From NCBI GenBank assembly GCA_016712525.1, contig JADJQX010000001.1, positions 1,488,001 to 1,552,000 of the forward strand: a stretch of 64,000 bases of DNA. The letters run 5' to 3'. Made by a program: the position numbers and the translations under genes. A model generated the notes under the pieces. The model was not told the origin of the DNA, searched no databases, and worked only from the letters and a program-made list of their open reading frames with translations. The stretch comes from Myxococcales bacterium. Its GTDB lineage: Bacteria; Myxococcota_A; Polyangia; Polyangiales; Polyangiaceae. This document shows positions 41,724-51,015 of this stretch, piece after piece; position 1 is the stretch's first letter, and every line of letters begins with the position of its first letter.

Positions 41724-42542
41724 TCAGCGAATGCTGTTGAGCTGCAGCATCTCTTCGACGTTCGGCTGAACGACGAGCTCGACGCGGCGGTTTTTCTGCA
41801 TCTGGTCCTTCGTCTGCGCGGCGACCGTGCCCTCTTGCGGGTCGGTCTCGCCGTAGCCGGCAGCCGACCAACGGCTCGCCTCGAGCCCGCCACCCTCGCC
41901 CGGCTTCTTGCCGACGGGGTTCACCATGAAGAGGAGGACCTGGCGCGAGCGCGCGAGCGAGAGGCCCCAGTTGTCGTGGAAGGGCCCGCCGCCGTACTTG
42001 GCGTTGTCGGTGTGACCCGCGACGACGAAGTAGCGGCTCGCGAGATCCTTGTCGCCACGAATGATTTCGGCCACTTGCGCGAGCGCCTCTTTGCCCTGGG
42101 GCTTGAGGGCGTCCTTGCCCGAGTCGAAGAGGATGTCGCCCGGGAGCTGGATGACCATGCGGTTGTTCCGCACGACCACCTTGAGGCCGATGGAGTTGAG
42201 CTTGTCGAGCTTGGTGCGAAGCTCGCGGAAGCGGGCCTCGATCACGGCGAGGCGATCGGCGCGCTCCTTGTAGTCCTTGAGCGCCTTCATGAGGTTCGCG
42301 GCGTCTTCCTTCGTCTTCGCGAAGTCTTGAAGCTGCGCCTTCATGGCGTCGATCTGGGACTGAGCCTCGGTGAATTTGGCCTGATCGGCGGTCAGCTGGT
42401 CCTTCGCCGCCTTCAGGTCGGCGGAGAGCTTGTCGATCTCCCGCTGCTTCGCCGACATCTCTTCGTCGCTGTGCCCACAACCGACGGCCATGAACGACGC
42501 GAGCCCCGCTGCAAGCAACCACTTCGAACGAATCGCGAGCAC
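41724..42542 (-). CDS. OmpA/MotB-domain lipoprotein with coiled coil
   Basis: 272 residues. The lipobox is FMAVGC (Cys22). A coiled coil (about residues 28-112) precedes the peptidoglycan-binding OmpA C-terminal domain: LPGDILFDSGKDALKPQGK, FVVAGHTDNAKYGGG, LSLARSRQVLLFMV, SAAGYGETDPQ, KNRRVELVV. It should tether the outer membrane to peptidoglycan. GTG 42542 follows AAAGGAGGATGCC. Confidence 0.9.
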   Translation of the reverse strand: MLAIRSKWLLAAGLASFMAVGCGHSDEEMSAKQREIDKLSADLKAAKDQLTADQAKFTEAQSQIDAMKAQLQDFAKTKEDAANLMKALKDYKERADRLAVIEARFRELRTKLDKLNSIGLKVVVRNNRMVIQLPGDILFDSGKDALKPQGKEALAQVAEIIRGDKDLASRYFVVAGHTDNAKYGGGPFHDNWGLSLARSRQVLLFMVNPVGKKPGEGGGLEASRWSAAGYGETDPQEGTVAAQTKDQMQKNRRVELVVQPNVEEMLQLNSIR

Positions 42543-42676
42543 GGCATCCTCCTTTGGTGGGTGGCGCTACGCACACCCGCGCGACGACGGTACGTAGGTG
42601 CCGTTTCTTCGTCAAGGAGCTCCGAGCGCGCCAGGCGACCGACCTCGAGGGTCAAGAAACAACAAAATCCTAGTCG

Positions 42677-42693
42677 CCATGTTTTTTAAAAAC
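42677..42693. other. AT-rich palindrome
   Basis: ATGTTTTTTAAAAACAT is a near-perfect inverted repeat in otherwise GC-rich DNA. It lies in the 396-base gap between the OmpA-like gene (divergent start 42542) and the histone H1-like gene. It could bind a regulator or nucleoid protein. Confidence 0.35.
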
Positions 42694-42854
42694 ATAGACA
42701 ACGCGATGAACAGGGCGCCAGAAAAACCGCGTCATTTGCCATGGAAGGCAGGGGATAGAGTAGCAATCTCCAGTGGTTACGCGCGCCCCGCCTCGGCCCG
42801 ACGCGTCCCGCCTGCGCACCCATTCAGCCTTTCAGGACGTCAAGTTTTTTAAGT

Positions 42855-42905
42855 TTGACAACTGACGTAGGTGACCATATAACCAGTGACGTAGCTGACC
42901 ATATA
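42855..42905 (+). promoter_or_regulatory. sigma70-type promoter with tandem operator-like repeats
   Basis: TTGACA (42855-42860), a 17-bp spacer, then TATAAC (42878-42883). Overlapping it is a 19-bp direct repeat: TGACGTAGGTGACCATATA (42863-42881) and TGACGTAGCTGACCATATA (42887-42905), period 24 bp, one mismatch. The promoter reads towards the histone H1-like gene at 42939. Confidence 0.75.
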
Positions 42906-42938
42906 GGTCACGTACATCCTCAGCAGGAGGGATTCCGT

Positions 42939-43295
42939 ATGGCTGCAAAGAAGAAGGCCGCTGCCAAGAAGGCGCCCGCGGCAAAGAAGACCACGACCAA
43001 GACCGCGAAGAAGGCCGCCCCCAAGACGGTGAAGAAGCCGGCGAAGAAGGCTGCTGCGAAGAAGCCCGCCGCCAAGAAGCCGGCGAAGAAGGCCGCTGCC
43101 AAGAAGCCGGCGAAGAAGGCTGCTGCCAAGAAAGCCGCCAAGAAGCCTGCCAAAAAGGCTGCCCCAAAGGCGGGTAAGACCGGTCCTCGAAAAGCAGCCG
43201 CCAAGCGCCCCGCCGGGCGCTCGAAGGCTGCCGCTGCCCCCAAGGCCCCGGCTGTCTCGTCCTCCGCTGGTCCGATGGACGACGGCGAGGAATGA
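42939..43295 (+). CDS. histone H1-like, Lys/Ala/Pro-rich DNA-binding protein
   Basis: 118 residues, over a third Lys. The body is built from AAKKPAKK-type repeats (AAKKKAAAKKAPAAKKTTTK at the start), like the C-terminal tail of eukaryotic histone H1 and similar bacterial proteins. The last 20 residues lose the repeat (SSSAGPMDDGEE). Expected to condense DNA or alter HU binding. ATG 42939 has AGGAGG eight bases upstream; strong promoter and terminator flank it, implying high expression. Confidence 0.85.
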   Translation: MAAKKKAAAKKAPAAKKTTTKTAKKAAPKTVKKPAKKAAAKKPAAKKPAKKAAAKKPAKKAAAKKAAKKPAKKAAPKAGKTGPRKAAAKRPAGRSKAAAAPKAPAVSSSAGPMDDGEE

Positions 43296-43364
43296 GGTAG
43301 GGCCAAGCTAACTTGTCGCGGATCCGGGCCCGTCCTGACTGCGAGAAGAAGGCACGGACCGGAA

Positions 43365-43395
43365 CGAAGGGCGCACCATGTGGTTGCGCCCTTCG
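43365..43395 (+). terminator. rho-independent terminator
   Basis: CGAAGGGCGCA (43365-43375) pairs with TGCGCCCTTCG (43385-43395) across nine bases, followed by CGCTTTTTG. It ends the histone H1-like transcript. Confidence 0.85.
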
Positions 43396-43501
43396 CGCTT
43401 TTTGTCGCCCCGACATGAGCCGACCTTAACACTGGTCGTGTGTTCAGTCCATGGGGGCGGTTCCTCCTGATTCGTTTGGCGCGCGAAGCGACAAGCCGCG
43501 G

Positions 43502-45166
43502 TCAGTCGCCCAGGTAGAGCTTGAGCGCGAGGGCGGCCTCGCGGCGGTCGAAGGGGAGGCCCTTCAGCTCTTCGCGGGCGGAGATGGCCTCGAAGAGGTC
43601 GCTCAAGAAGACCGTGAAGCTCTCGGCCTCGCGCACGGCGTCGCCGAGGCGGTCGGGGCTCGTGAGATCGGACTCTTGGAGAGCCGAGAGCGCCTTCAAG
43701 AACGGATCGAAGCGGGGATAGTCGGCGGCGCGCAGCAGCGGGTAGCCCATCGACCGGAAGTAGGCGAGGAACTCGCGCACGAACTGGAGCGACGACGCGC
43801 CTCCCCATCGCTCTTCCGTGTCCGGGAGCGCGCGTGCCTTCGCGCCGAACGCGCGGAGGATCTGGGCGAACATCCAGATGTCGCGCCGTAGACGGACCGA
43901 GAGCGCGCGGCGGGCCGAGGCGTCGTCGAAGACACCGTGCTCGTCGAGGCGTTCGCCGAGCACCTTCCCGAGCACGAGCACCGCGTTTTGGAGCGCGGGG
44001 CGGAGGGTCCCCGTGACACGCGCGATGGCGACCTTGAGCTCGGCCTCGGTGCGGCCCGCGTCCGGAGAAGGGAGCTCGTGCTCGAAGGCGCGACGGAGCT
44101 CGAGCTTCAGGTTGGCGGCGATTCCGCCGAGCGTGGCCTTCAGGTGGACGAGCCGCTCTCCCTCTTCGCGGAGGGCCTCGTAGCGCTGCACGAGCTCGCG
44201 CGCGGGCCTCCGAAAGAGCTGCTTTTCGTAGGCTTCCGCGAGCTGGACGCCGGCGCGCGTCTGGAGGTGGGTCGTGAGGGCGCGGGCGTCGGAGCGGAGC
44301 ACCGCGAGCACGAGGTACGTGGGCCCCGGACCGAAGCCCGCGTCGAGCAGGTCGAGGTACTTCAGCATGCGGAGGAGCGACAGCACGGTGAGCGCGACGA
44401 GCCTCCGCGCGCTCTCGTCGCTCACTTGCCGCGTCAGCTCGAGCAACCTCGCGTTCGTGATGCGGTCGAACTCGGGCCGAAACTCGAGCGCCGACAGCGG
44501 GTTGAAGAACGCCGACGTCGACACCTCGCCGTGCGCGACGCCGAGCACGGCGAAGAACGTACGGAAAGGTACGCGCGGGAGCCTCGAGATGCCGCTCACG
44601 ACCTCGAGGAGGTTCGTCATCGCGTGGCGCAGCTGAAAGAGAGACTCTTCGGGGGTGTCTTGCACCCGCGTCTCGCGGACGAGCCGGGTGCGCGCGCCGT
44701 CGTCCGGGAGGACGGTCTCGAGGTACCGCTGGAACACGAACGTGCGCTCGTGCTCGCCGAGGAGGAGCCGGCAGAGCCCCACGACCTTCGACAGGGCCTC
44801 GCGGACGAGCAGCGTGGGCTCGCGGTAGTCGTTCGCGACGATCGACACACGGCGCGGCTGACCCGGGTGATTTCGGGGGTTCGCGAAGCACGCGAGCCCC
44901 TTCATGAGCACCTCGAGCTCGAAGAGGCGCTCTTCTTTCTGCGGCACCGTGATGCGCGAGAGCCAAGCCTCGCGCATGATCGAGTGCTCGCGCCGAAGGC
45001 CTCGGGTGTCGCGGAGGAGGTCGGCGTAGGCGTCTTGCCCGAGCTGGCTGCGCGGCGCGAACGACGCAAACGAGCGAGGGGGAACCGACACCGCGCGCGG
45101 CGGGATCGAGCGTGGCGGGATCGATCGCGGTGGGATCGATCGTGGCGGGCCCGACCGGGAGCTCAC
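43502..45166 (-). CDS. large helical protein, unknown, coupled to TrmB regulator
   Basis: About 554 residues from GTG 45166, which overlaps the TrmB stop as GTGA. The N-terminus carries repeats of RSIPP (RSIPPRSIPPRSIPPRAVS), encoded by a 15-bp tandem unit (about 45106-45150). The rest is long and predicted alpha-helical with many Leu/Arg (LLRMLKYLDLLDAGFG, RVTGTLRPALQNAVLVLGKV). No family recognised. Its coupling to the TrmB gene suggests that they work together. Confidence 0.75.
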   Translation of the reverse strand: MSSRSGPPRSIPPRSIPPRSIPPRAVSVPPRSFASFAPRSQLGQDAYADLLRDTRGLRREHSIMREAWLSRITVPQKEERLFELEVLMKGLACFANPRNHPGQPRRVSIVANDYREPTLLVREALSKVVGLCRLLLGEHERTFVFQRYLETVLPDDGARTRLVRETRVQDTPEESLFQLRHAMTNLLEVVSGISRLPRVPFRTFFAVLGVAHGEVSTSAFFNPLSALEFRPEFDRITNARLLELTRQVSDESARRLVALTVLSLLRMLKYLDLLDAGFGPGPTYLVLAVLRSDARALTTHLQTRAGVQLAEAYEKQLFRRPARELVQRYEALREEGERLVHLKATLGGIAANLKLELRRAFEHELPSPDAGRTEAELKVAIARVTGTLRPALQNAVLVLGKVLGERLDEHGVFDDASARRALSVRLRRDIWMFAQILRAFGAKARALPDTEERWGGASSLQFVREFLAYFRSMGYPLLRAADYPRFDPFLKALSALQESDLTSPDRLGDAVREAESFTVFLSDLFEAISAREELKGLPFDRREAALALKLYLGD

Positions 45167-45984
45167 CCCGAGCTGCCTTCTTGGGTCTTGATGAGCGAGT
45201 CGAGCCTGCCGACGCGCGCGCCGAGCATGCGCGCCATGACCGCCTCGGTGTTCTTCCCGGTGCGCTGGCAAAGGAGCGTGATGTCGAGCGCGATCTGGCT
45301 GGCCGCGAGCTCGGCGATGGCGGCGGTCTCGCTGAGGACGGCGTTGTCCGAGGGGAGCTTCTCGGTCGCGCCGATGAGGCTCTTTTCGTCATCCGCCACG
45401 ACCACGAGGCGGTGCTTCCAGAACGTCTCGAGGTCCCCCTCACGGAGCCCGTACGAGAAGAGCTCTCCCGGGAGCTGGCCGAGCTCGGCGTGCGAGAAAA
45501 TGACGATGTAGACCTTACGTTTGGCGGCCTTCTTCAGCTCGGCCGAGAGGGGCTCGAGCTCGCGTGGCCAGCCGCTCACGACGAGGCGATCGGTCGCCCC
45601 TCGGATGAGCCGCTCGGCCTCCTCGAGGATGCGCTCGTAGCCGCGCACGCTGAACGCGTCGGGCACCTGCGGAGCCGTATCGATGCGCGAAATGGCCGTC
45701 TCGAGCTGCTCGACCGAGGCGTCGAACCGCTTGCGCAAGAGATGCATCACGTCCTCGGCGGGGCTCGGCGCGAAGCGCTCCGGCGTGCCCGCGATGGAGC
45801 GCGCGGCCCCTGCCTTCACGAGGCGACGGAGCACGCCGTACACAGCCGAGCGCGGGATTTGGGCGCGCACGCCGATCTCGTAGCCCGTGGCCGGGCTCTC
45901 CTGCAGAAGGGCCGCGTAAGCACGAGACTCGTTCAGGCTGAACCCGAGCGCCACGAGCGCGGGAACCACGTCCGGATCCGACAT
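45163..45984 (-). CDS. TrmB-family regulator
   Basis: 273 residues. The N-terminal winged helix has LGFSLNESRAYAALLQESPA and RSAVYGVLRRLVKAGA. After a coiled-coil linker, the C-terminal part (ATDRLVVSGWPRELEPLSAE, KRKVYIVIFSHAELGQLP) resembles the PLD-like effector domain of TrmB proteins, which bind sugars in archaea. ATG 45984. It lies 77 bases downstream of rarA and is coupled to the gene at 45166. Confidence 0.85.
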   Translation of the reverse strand: MSDPDVVPALVALGFSLNESRAYAALLQESPATGYEIGVRAQIPRSAVYGVLRRLVKAGAARSIAGTPERFAPSPAEDVMHLLRKRFDASVEQLETAISRIDTAPQVPDAFSVRGYERILEEAERLIRGATDRLVVSGWPRELEPLSAELKKAAKRKVYIVIFSHAELGQLPGELFSYGLREGDLETFWKHRLVVVADDEKSLIGATEKLPSDNAVLSETAAIAELAASQIALDITLLCQRTGKNTEAVMARMLGARVGRLDSLIKTQEGSSG

Positions 45985-46061
45985 AGCTCTAGGTTTTCCC
46001 ACGATTTTCGGCCGACGCGCGAGCATTTCCCGTGCTCGCCCAAAAACGGTCAAAAACTTAA

Positions 46062-47420
46062 CTATTTCGATTGGTTGCGCATGGCACGAAGCCGGGCGTC
46101 GATCTTGGCCTCTTCGCCGTGGGAGGTGGGCGCGTAGAGCGTCGTGCCCACGAGGTCGTCCGGGAGGTACGTCTCCCCGGGGACGAAGCCCTGGTCGAAA
46201 TCGTGGGCGTAGCGGTAGCCGTCGCCGTGGCCCTCGGACCGCGCGAGCTTCGTGACGGGGTTTCGGAGCTTCTTCGGGACGGGCAGCGCGCCGAGCCGCT
46301 CGATGAGCTCGCGCGCCTGGGAGAACGCCTTGCCGACCGCACCCGACTTGGGCGCGACGGACAGGTAGAGGCACGCGTGCGTGAGCGGGTAGAGCCCCTC
46401 GGGCATGCCGAGCCTGCGAAACGCGGCGTCGGCCGAGGTCACGACCACGAGGGCTCGCGGGTCGGCGTTGCCCACGTCCTCGCTGGCGAAGATGATCATG
46501 CGGCGCAGGAGAAAGAGCGGGTCCTCTCCGGCCTCCACGAGGCGCATGAGCCAGTACACGGCCGCGTCCGGGTCGGAGCCGCGCATCGACTTGATGAACG
46601 CGCTCGTGACGTCGTAGTGGGCGTCGCCGGTCTTGTCGTGGAGGAGCGGCGCGCGAGCGTCGTACGCCTCGAGATCGGCCAGGGTGAGCTCGTGGGCTCC
46701 TCGCGCCGCGACGTCGTCCGCGATGGCCTCGAGGAGCGTGAGGGCGCGCCTGCCGTCTCCCCGGGCGGAGCGCGCGATCGACTCGAGCACCTTCGTGTCG
46801 GCGTGGAGCTCGAGCTCGGCGAGGCCGCGTGGATCGACGAGCGCCCGCGAGAGCAGCGTCACGAGATCGGCCTCGGAGAGCGGCTCGAGGCGCACCACCT
46901 TGCACCGCGAGAGCAGCGCGGCGTTCACGGCGAACGCCGGGTTCTCGGTCGTGGCGCCGACGAGGGTGATGGTGCCCGCCTCGACGTGAGGCAAAAAGGC
47001 GTCTTGTTGTGCTTTGTTGAACCTGTGGATCTCGTCCACGAACACGAGCGTTCGGGTGCCGGTGTAGGCGCGATCGTCTTTGGCCTTGGCCACGATCTCA
47101 CGGAGCTCGGCGAGGCTCCCGAGCACCGCGCTGAAGAGCACGAACGAGGCCTTGGTGTGCTCGGCGATCACGCGCCCGAGGGTGGTCTTCCCCACACCCG
47201 GCGGGCCCCAGAGCACGAGCGAAGGGACGCGGTCGGCCGCCACGGCGCGAGCGAGCGGCTTGCCCTCGGCGAAGACGTGCGTCTGCCCGACGTAGTCCTC
47301 GAGCTTCGTGGGGCGCATGCGCTCGGCGAGGGGAACGGCGCCGTCGCGAGCGGAGCCCCGCGCGAGGCTCGCGCCGAAGAGCGTGGGGCCGGGAGGGGGC
47401 GGCTTTCGGGCCATGCGCAT
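46062..47420 (-). CDS. rarA: RarA/MgsA, replication-associated AAA+ ATPase
   Basis: 452 residues. Walker A LVLWGPPGVGKTTLGRVIAE, Walker B LVFVDEIHRFNKAQQDAFLP, sensor 1 GATTENPAF, and C-terminal tetramerisation domain (FIKSMRGSDPDAAVYWLMRL, RRMIIFASEDVGNADPRAL). RarA works at stalled forks with SSB and in toleration of replication stress. Start ATG 47420 with GAGGTG upstream; ATG 47414 also possible. Divergent from the TPR gene at 47543. Confidence 0.95.
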   Translation of the reverse strand: MRMARKPPPPGPTLFGASLARGSARDGAVPLAERMRPTKLEDYVGQTHVFAEGKPLARAVAADRVPSLVLWGPPGVGKTTLGRVIAEHTKASFVLFSAVLGSLAELREIVAKAKDDRAYTGTRTLVFVDEIHRFNKAQQDAFLPHVEAGTITLVGATTENPAFAVNAALLSRCKVVRLEPLSEADLVTLLSRALVDPRGLAELELHADTKVLESIARSARGDGRRALTLLEAIADDVAARGAHELTLADLEAYDARAPLLHDKTGDAHYDVTSAFIKSMRGSDPDAAVYWLMRLVEAGEDPLFLLRRMIIFASEDVGNADPRALVVVTSADAAFRRLGMPEGLYPLTHACLYLSVAPKSGAVGKAFSQARELIERLGALPVPKKLRNPVTKLARSEGHGDGYRYAHDFDQGFVPGETYLPDDLVGTTLYAPTSHGEEAKIDARLRAMRNQSK

Positions 47421-47542
47421 CGCTATACACCTCGTCGTGCTCGGCGGCCGCGCTGACGCGTCGCGTTCTTTCGAGAGAGAGGTCGAGCTCGGGCCTTCGC
47501 CGCGCTTGTTTCGGCGCCGACCCTCGGCAAGGATGAGAGCGA

Positions 47543-49513
47543 ATGGGGCGAACCTCTGCGCACGCCGACGGCCGAGCGCGCTACCCACGGGCGGTGGTGG
47601 TGCCGTTCGCCGTGCCCGACGAGGGGCGAAACCTCGGGCTCGGCCTCGCGGCGCTCGTGCACTCCTTCGTACGGGTGTTCGGACAAAACGTGGCGCTCGC
47701 GCAGCTCCTCTCGCGAGACGACGAACGCTCGGAGCCTCGGCCGGTCGAGGCGCTCGTCTCGCCGAAGGCTTGGGGCGACATCTCCGGCTCGCCGCGGGGC
47801 GACGTGTCGTGCGTGCTCACGGGGCAGCTCGAGCCCCCGTCGGACGGGCGTGGCCTCCTCCGCGTGGTGGCGTTCGAGCCGGCGAGCGGGAAGGTGCTGT
47901 GCGACGAAGAGGCGAGCCTCACGCCCGACGATGCCGGGAGCGAAATCGTTCGTCTTTTCAAGGACATGGCTCCGCCGCTCGAGGGGGAGCTCGGGCTCCT
48001 CCACGAGATCGAGGGCCTCGCGTGGGACGCACTCGAGAGTGTGCTCTTGGCCGAACGAGGGGTGCTGCACGACCCTGCGCGGCGGGGCCCCCACGACGGC
48101 CTCGCGGCGCTCCTTCACCTCGGTCGTGCCGTGGCCGAGGCGCCCGAGGCCGACTATCCGGCGGGGCGCCTGGCGGCGGTGGGGCTCGACCTCGTCCTCT
48201 CCAAACCCGACGACGAGAAGCTCGCCGCGGCCGTCGATCGGGCGCTCGCGCGTGCGGTGGCCGATGCCCCCGAGCACGCCGTGCTGCACGAGGCCCGAGG
48301 GGCTCTCGAGCTCCGCCGGGGTGGCGTCGAGGCCGCCGAAGCGCACGTCCGGGCGGCGTTGGAGAGAGAGCCCCGCCGTCCGAGGCTCCACGTGCTGCTC
48401 GCCGAGGCACGCCGAGGCAGCGGCGATTTTGCGGGCGCGATGGACCTGCTCGATCGTGCGCTCCTCGAGCTCCCCGGCGACCCGCTGCTCGAGACCGAGC
48501 GTGCCGTCACCGTGCTCGAGAGCGGCGACCTCCCGCGCGCCGCCGAGCTCCTCGGCGAGGTCCTTACGGCCCATCCGGGGTTCCCTCCCGCGTACATGGC
48601 GCTCTTCGCGTGCGGCGCCCGCCTCGCCGACGCCGACATCGTCGAGCGCCTCGCGTTCGACGCCGCGAACGATCCCGACCTCCCGAGCGAGGTCACGCGC
48701 CGCGTGCTGCGGCTCTTCGCGTCGACCCAGCCCGAGAGCGCCGAGGGTGAGCGATTCGTGCGAAAAGGCGCGCCTCGCCCCGCGCGAGAGCGCGCCGAGT
48801 GCATGGTCTCCCTCGCCGAGCGGCTCGCGGCCGAAGGGAGCGACGCGTGGGCCGAGCTCACGCTGGCACGCGGAAAGATGGCCCTCGACGACTTCGACGC
48901 GGCGCGCGCGCACCTCGCGAGGGTCGAGACTCTCGCGCCCGCGTCGGCGCTCGCGGCCGAGGCGTGCCGTACGCGGTTCGCGCTCGACGAGCCTGGGGTA
49001 GCACGCGAGCTCGAGCTCGTCGTTCGCACGGCACAGGCCCCATCGGCCGACACCGATCTCGCCCAGCTCACCGCGCGCGCGCGCACCCTCGCGGGGCATC
49101 ACGACGTGTGGCCTGCGCATTTCGCCCTCGGCGCGACCGAGCGTCGTCGCGAGCGATGGGCGGAGGCGAGGGAGGCGCTCGAGGCGGCCGTGCGTCAGAG
49201 CCCGGGTGCGACCCCCGCCCACCTCGAGCTCGTGGCCGTGCACGTGGCCCTCGGGAGCGCTGAAAAAGCCCTCGAGCACGCCGATCGAGCCTGCGCCCTC
49301 GAGGGGGAGACCGCCCGTACGCTCGCCGTACGCGCCACCGCGCTGCTCGCCGCCTCGAAGCACGCCGACGCCCGCGCCACGATCGATCGTGCGCTCGCGC
49401 TCGACGCGTCCGAAGCGAACCGCGCGATCGAAGAGCGCATCCGAAAGAGCAGCGAGCCACCCTCGGCGTTCGCGCGGCTCCGGATGGCCCTCGGGCTCGG
49501 AAAAAAGCGCTGA
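47543..49513 (+). CDS. TPR-repeat protein
   Basis: 656 residues, no signal peptide. Several TPR-like helix pairs are visible: AVLHEARGALELRRGGVEAA, LLAEARRGSGDFAGAMDLLD, ALGATERRRERWAEAREALE, ALGSAEKALEHADRACALEG. The N-terminal 130 residues are different and strand-rich (ARYPRAVVVPFAVPDEG). A protein-interaction scaffold, probably cytoplasmic; no enzymatic motif. AAGGATGAG precedes ATG 47543. Confidence 0.8.
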   Translation: MGRTSAHADGRARYPRAVVVPFAVPDEGRNLGLGLAALVHSFVRVFGQNVALAQLLSRDDERSEPRPVEALVSPKAWGDISGSPRGDVSCVLTGQLEPPSDGRGLLRVVAFEPASGKVLCDEEASLTPDDAGSEIVRLFKDMAPPLEGELGLLHEIEGLAWDALESVLLAERGVLHDPARRGPHDGLAALLHLGRAVAEAPEADYPAGRLAAVGLDLVLSKPDDEKLAAAVDRALARAVADAPEHAVLHEARGALELRRGGVEAAEAHVRAALEREPRRPRLHVLLAEARRGSGDFAGAMDLLDRALLELPGDPLLETERAVTVLESGDLPRAAELLGEVLTAHPGFPPAYMALFACGARLADADIVERLAFDAANDPDLPSEVTRRVLRLFASTQPESAEGERFVRKGAPRPARERAECMVSLAERLAAEGSDAWAELTLARGKMALDDFDAARAHLARVETLAPASALAAEACRTRFALDEPGVARELELVVRTAQAPSADTDLAQLTARARTLAGHHDVWPAHFALGATERRRERWAEAREALEAAVRQSPGATPAHLELVAVHVALGSAEKALEHADRACALEGETARTLAVRATALLAASKHADARATIDRALALDASEANRAIEERIRKSSEPPSAFARLRMALGLGKKR

Positions 49514-49534
49514 GGAGAGCGGTCGAACGCCCCG

Positions 49535-50857
49535 TCAGTGCCGGCGAGAAGGGCGGGGCCCCGCGTTCGGGCGCGGGCGATGCCGAGGCTCGGGGGCGGG
49601 CTCGACGGGCCCGAGCTCGGCGCGCATCGTGTGCACCATGTCGGTCGGGCGACCGCGGGCGAGCAGCTCGAGCTCGAGGGCATCGAGGGCCGGAGCCGCG
49701 AGCTCGGTGCGCGCGAGGCGACCGAGGCGACCCTGGGCGAGCTTGGGGAGCACGGCCATGATCCTGCGGACGCCGTCGGCGATGCGGCGGGGCATGGCGA
49801 TGCGCTCGACCACGAGATCGAGCAGCTCGAGCGCGGCGGCCTGAGGATCGCGAACGCCGGTCGTGTACTCGAGCAGAGGCTCGGCGAGCAGCGCGCACCA
49901 CGACGCGAGGTCGTCGGGGCTCCCGCGCTCCTTCGTCAGGCGGTCGATCGCCCCCATGCGACGGTAGAACCGAGCGCCCGCTCCGGCGTTGCCCTCGTCG
50001 TCGTCGAGGAAGGCCGCGAGCTCGGGCAAGAGCACCCCCATCGCGCCGCTCTCCCAGAGGAGCCACATCGAGCGGTGGGCCGCGCCGCCCCGGAGGAGAC
50101 GCGAGATTTCCTCGAAGATACGGGGCCTTGCAGCGCGCGCGAGCTCTCCGCGGTTGTCGACCATCGACTCGTACACCTCGGGCGAGATGCCAACGTCGAG
50201 CCGAGCGGCGAACTTGATGGCGCGCAGGATGCGGACCGGATCCTCGCGGAAACGCACCGTCGGATCGCCGATCGTGCGAATGACGCGGCCGCGGATGTCG
50301 GCCATGCCGCCGCACCAGTCGAGCACTTGGCGGCGCTCGAGGTCGTAGAAGAGCGCGTTGATGGTGAAGTCCCGCCGGAGGGCGTCCTCGTGGGCTTCGC
50401 CGAAGACGTTGTCGTTTCGGATGAGGAGATCCTCGCCCTCTTCTTCTTCTTCCTGCGGCTTTCGGCGGAAGGTGGCGACCTCGACGATCTTGCCGCCGCC
50501 GAAGAGCACGTGGGCGAGGCGGAACCTTCGGCCGATCACGCGGCAGTTCCGGAAGAGCTGGCGGACGTCCTCGGGGCGCGCGCTCGTCGCGATGTCGAAG
50601 TCCTTCGGGGCGCGATCGAGCAGGAGGTCGCGGACACAACCGCCGACGAGGTACGCGTGGAAGCCCGCTTTTTCGAGCCTCCGCACGACGCGTGCGGCGT
50701 CTTGGTCGATGCGCGCCTCGTCGAGGGTCACGGCGTGGCGGGTGATGCCGGTGTCGCCGTAGCGCTCTTCGATGTGACGAAGCTCGTCGGCGTCGGGCTC
50801 GATGGTGAAGTTGGGGAGCTCCGGTGGAGGGGGGAGCGAATCTTTGGGTCGACGCAT
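49535..50857 (-). CDS. pcnB: poly(A) polymerase / tRNA nucleotidyltransferase family protein
   Basis: 440 residues. Class II nucleotidyltransferase head: YLVGGCVRDLLLDRAPKDFD, then DALRRDFTINALFYD, GGMADIRGRVIRTIGDPTVR and FREDPVRILRAIKFAARLD. The Arg-rich C-terminus and extra length fit bacterial poly(A) polymerase I better than CCA-adding enzyme, but this cannot be settled by eye. A poly-Glu stretch (EEEEEGED, about 147-154) lies in the head. ATG 50857. PcnB adds 3' A tails that promote RNA decay. Confidence 0.85.
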   Translation of the reverse strand: MRRPKDSLPPPPELPNFTIEPDADELRHIEERYGDTGITRHAVTLDEARIDQDAARVVRRLEKAGFHAYLVGGCVRDLLLDRAPKDFDIATSARPEDVRQLFRNCRVIGRRFRLAHVLFGGGKIVEVATFRRKPQEEEEEGEDLLIRNDNVFGEAHEDALRRDFTINALFYDLERRQVLDWCGGMADIRGRVIRTIGDPTVRFREDPVRILRAIKFAARLDVGISPEVYESMVDNRGELARAARPRIFEEISRLLRGGAAHRSMWLLWESGAMGVLLPELAAFLDDDEGNAGAGARFYRRMGAIDRLTKERGSPDDLASWCALLAEPLLEYTTGVRDPQAAALELLDLVVERIAMPRRIADGVRRIMAVLPKLAQGRLGRLARTELAAPALDALELELLARGRPTDMVHTMRAELGPVEPAPEPRHRPRPNAGPRPSRRH

Positions 50858-51015
50858 CAGGGCCGATCGGCGCCCGCGCGGGCGGACCCGGGGCGCGGAG
50901 AAAGCAGGAGGGCCGTGGAGGCCCAAAAAACAGGAACTAGCCAGAGCCTACCAGGAGACGCCCCCGCGGGCAATGCGCCCCCAAGTGACTGTAATGATGA
51001 ATGAAATTTGCACCG

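Noticed and set aside
45106..45150. 15-bp tandem repeat as a regulatory element
   Set aside because: It lies inside the coding frame and encodes the RSIPP residue repeats of the gene ending at 43502.
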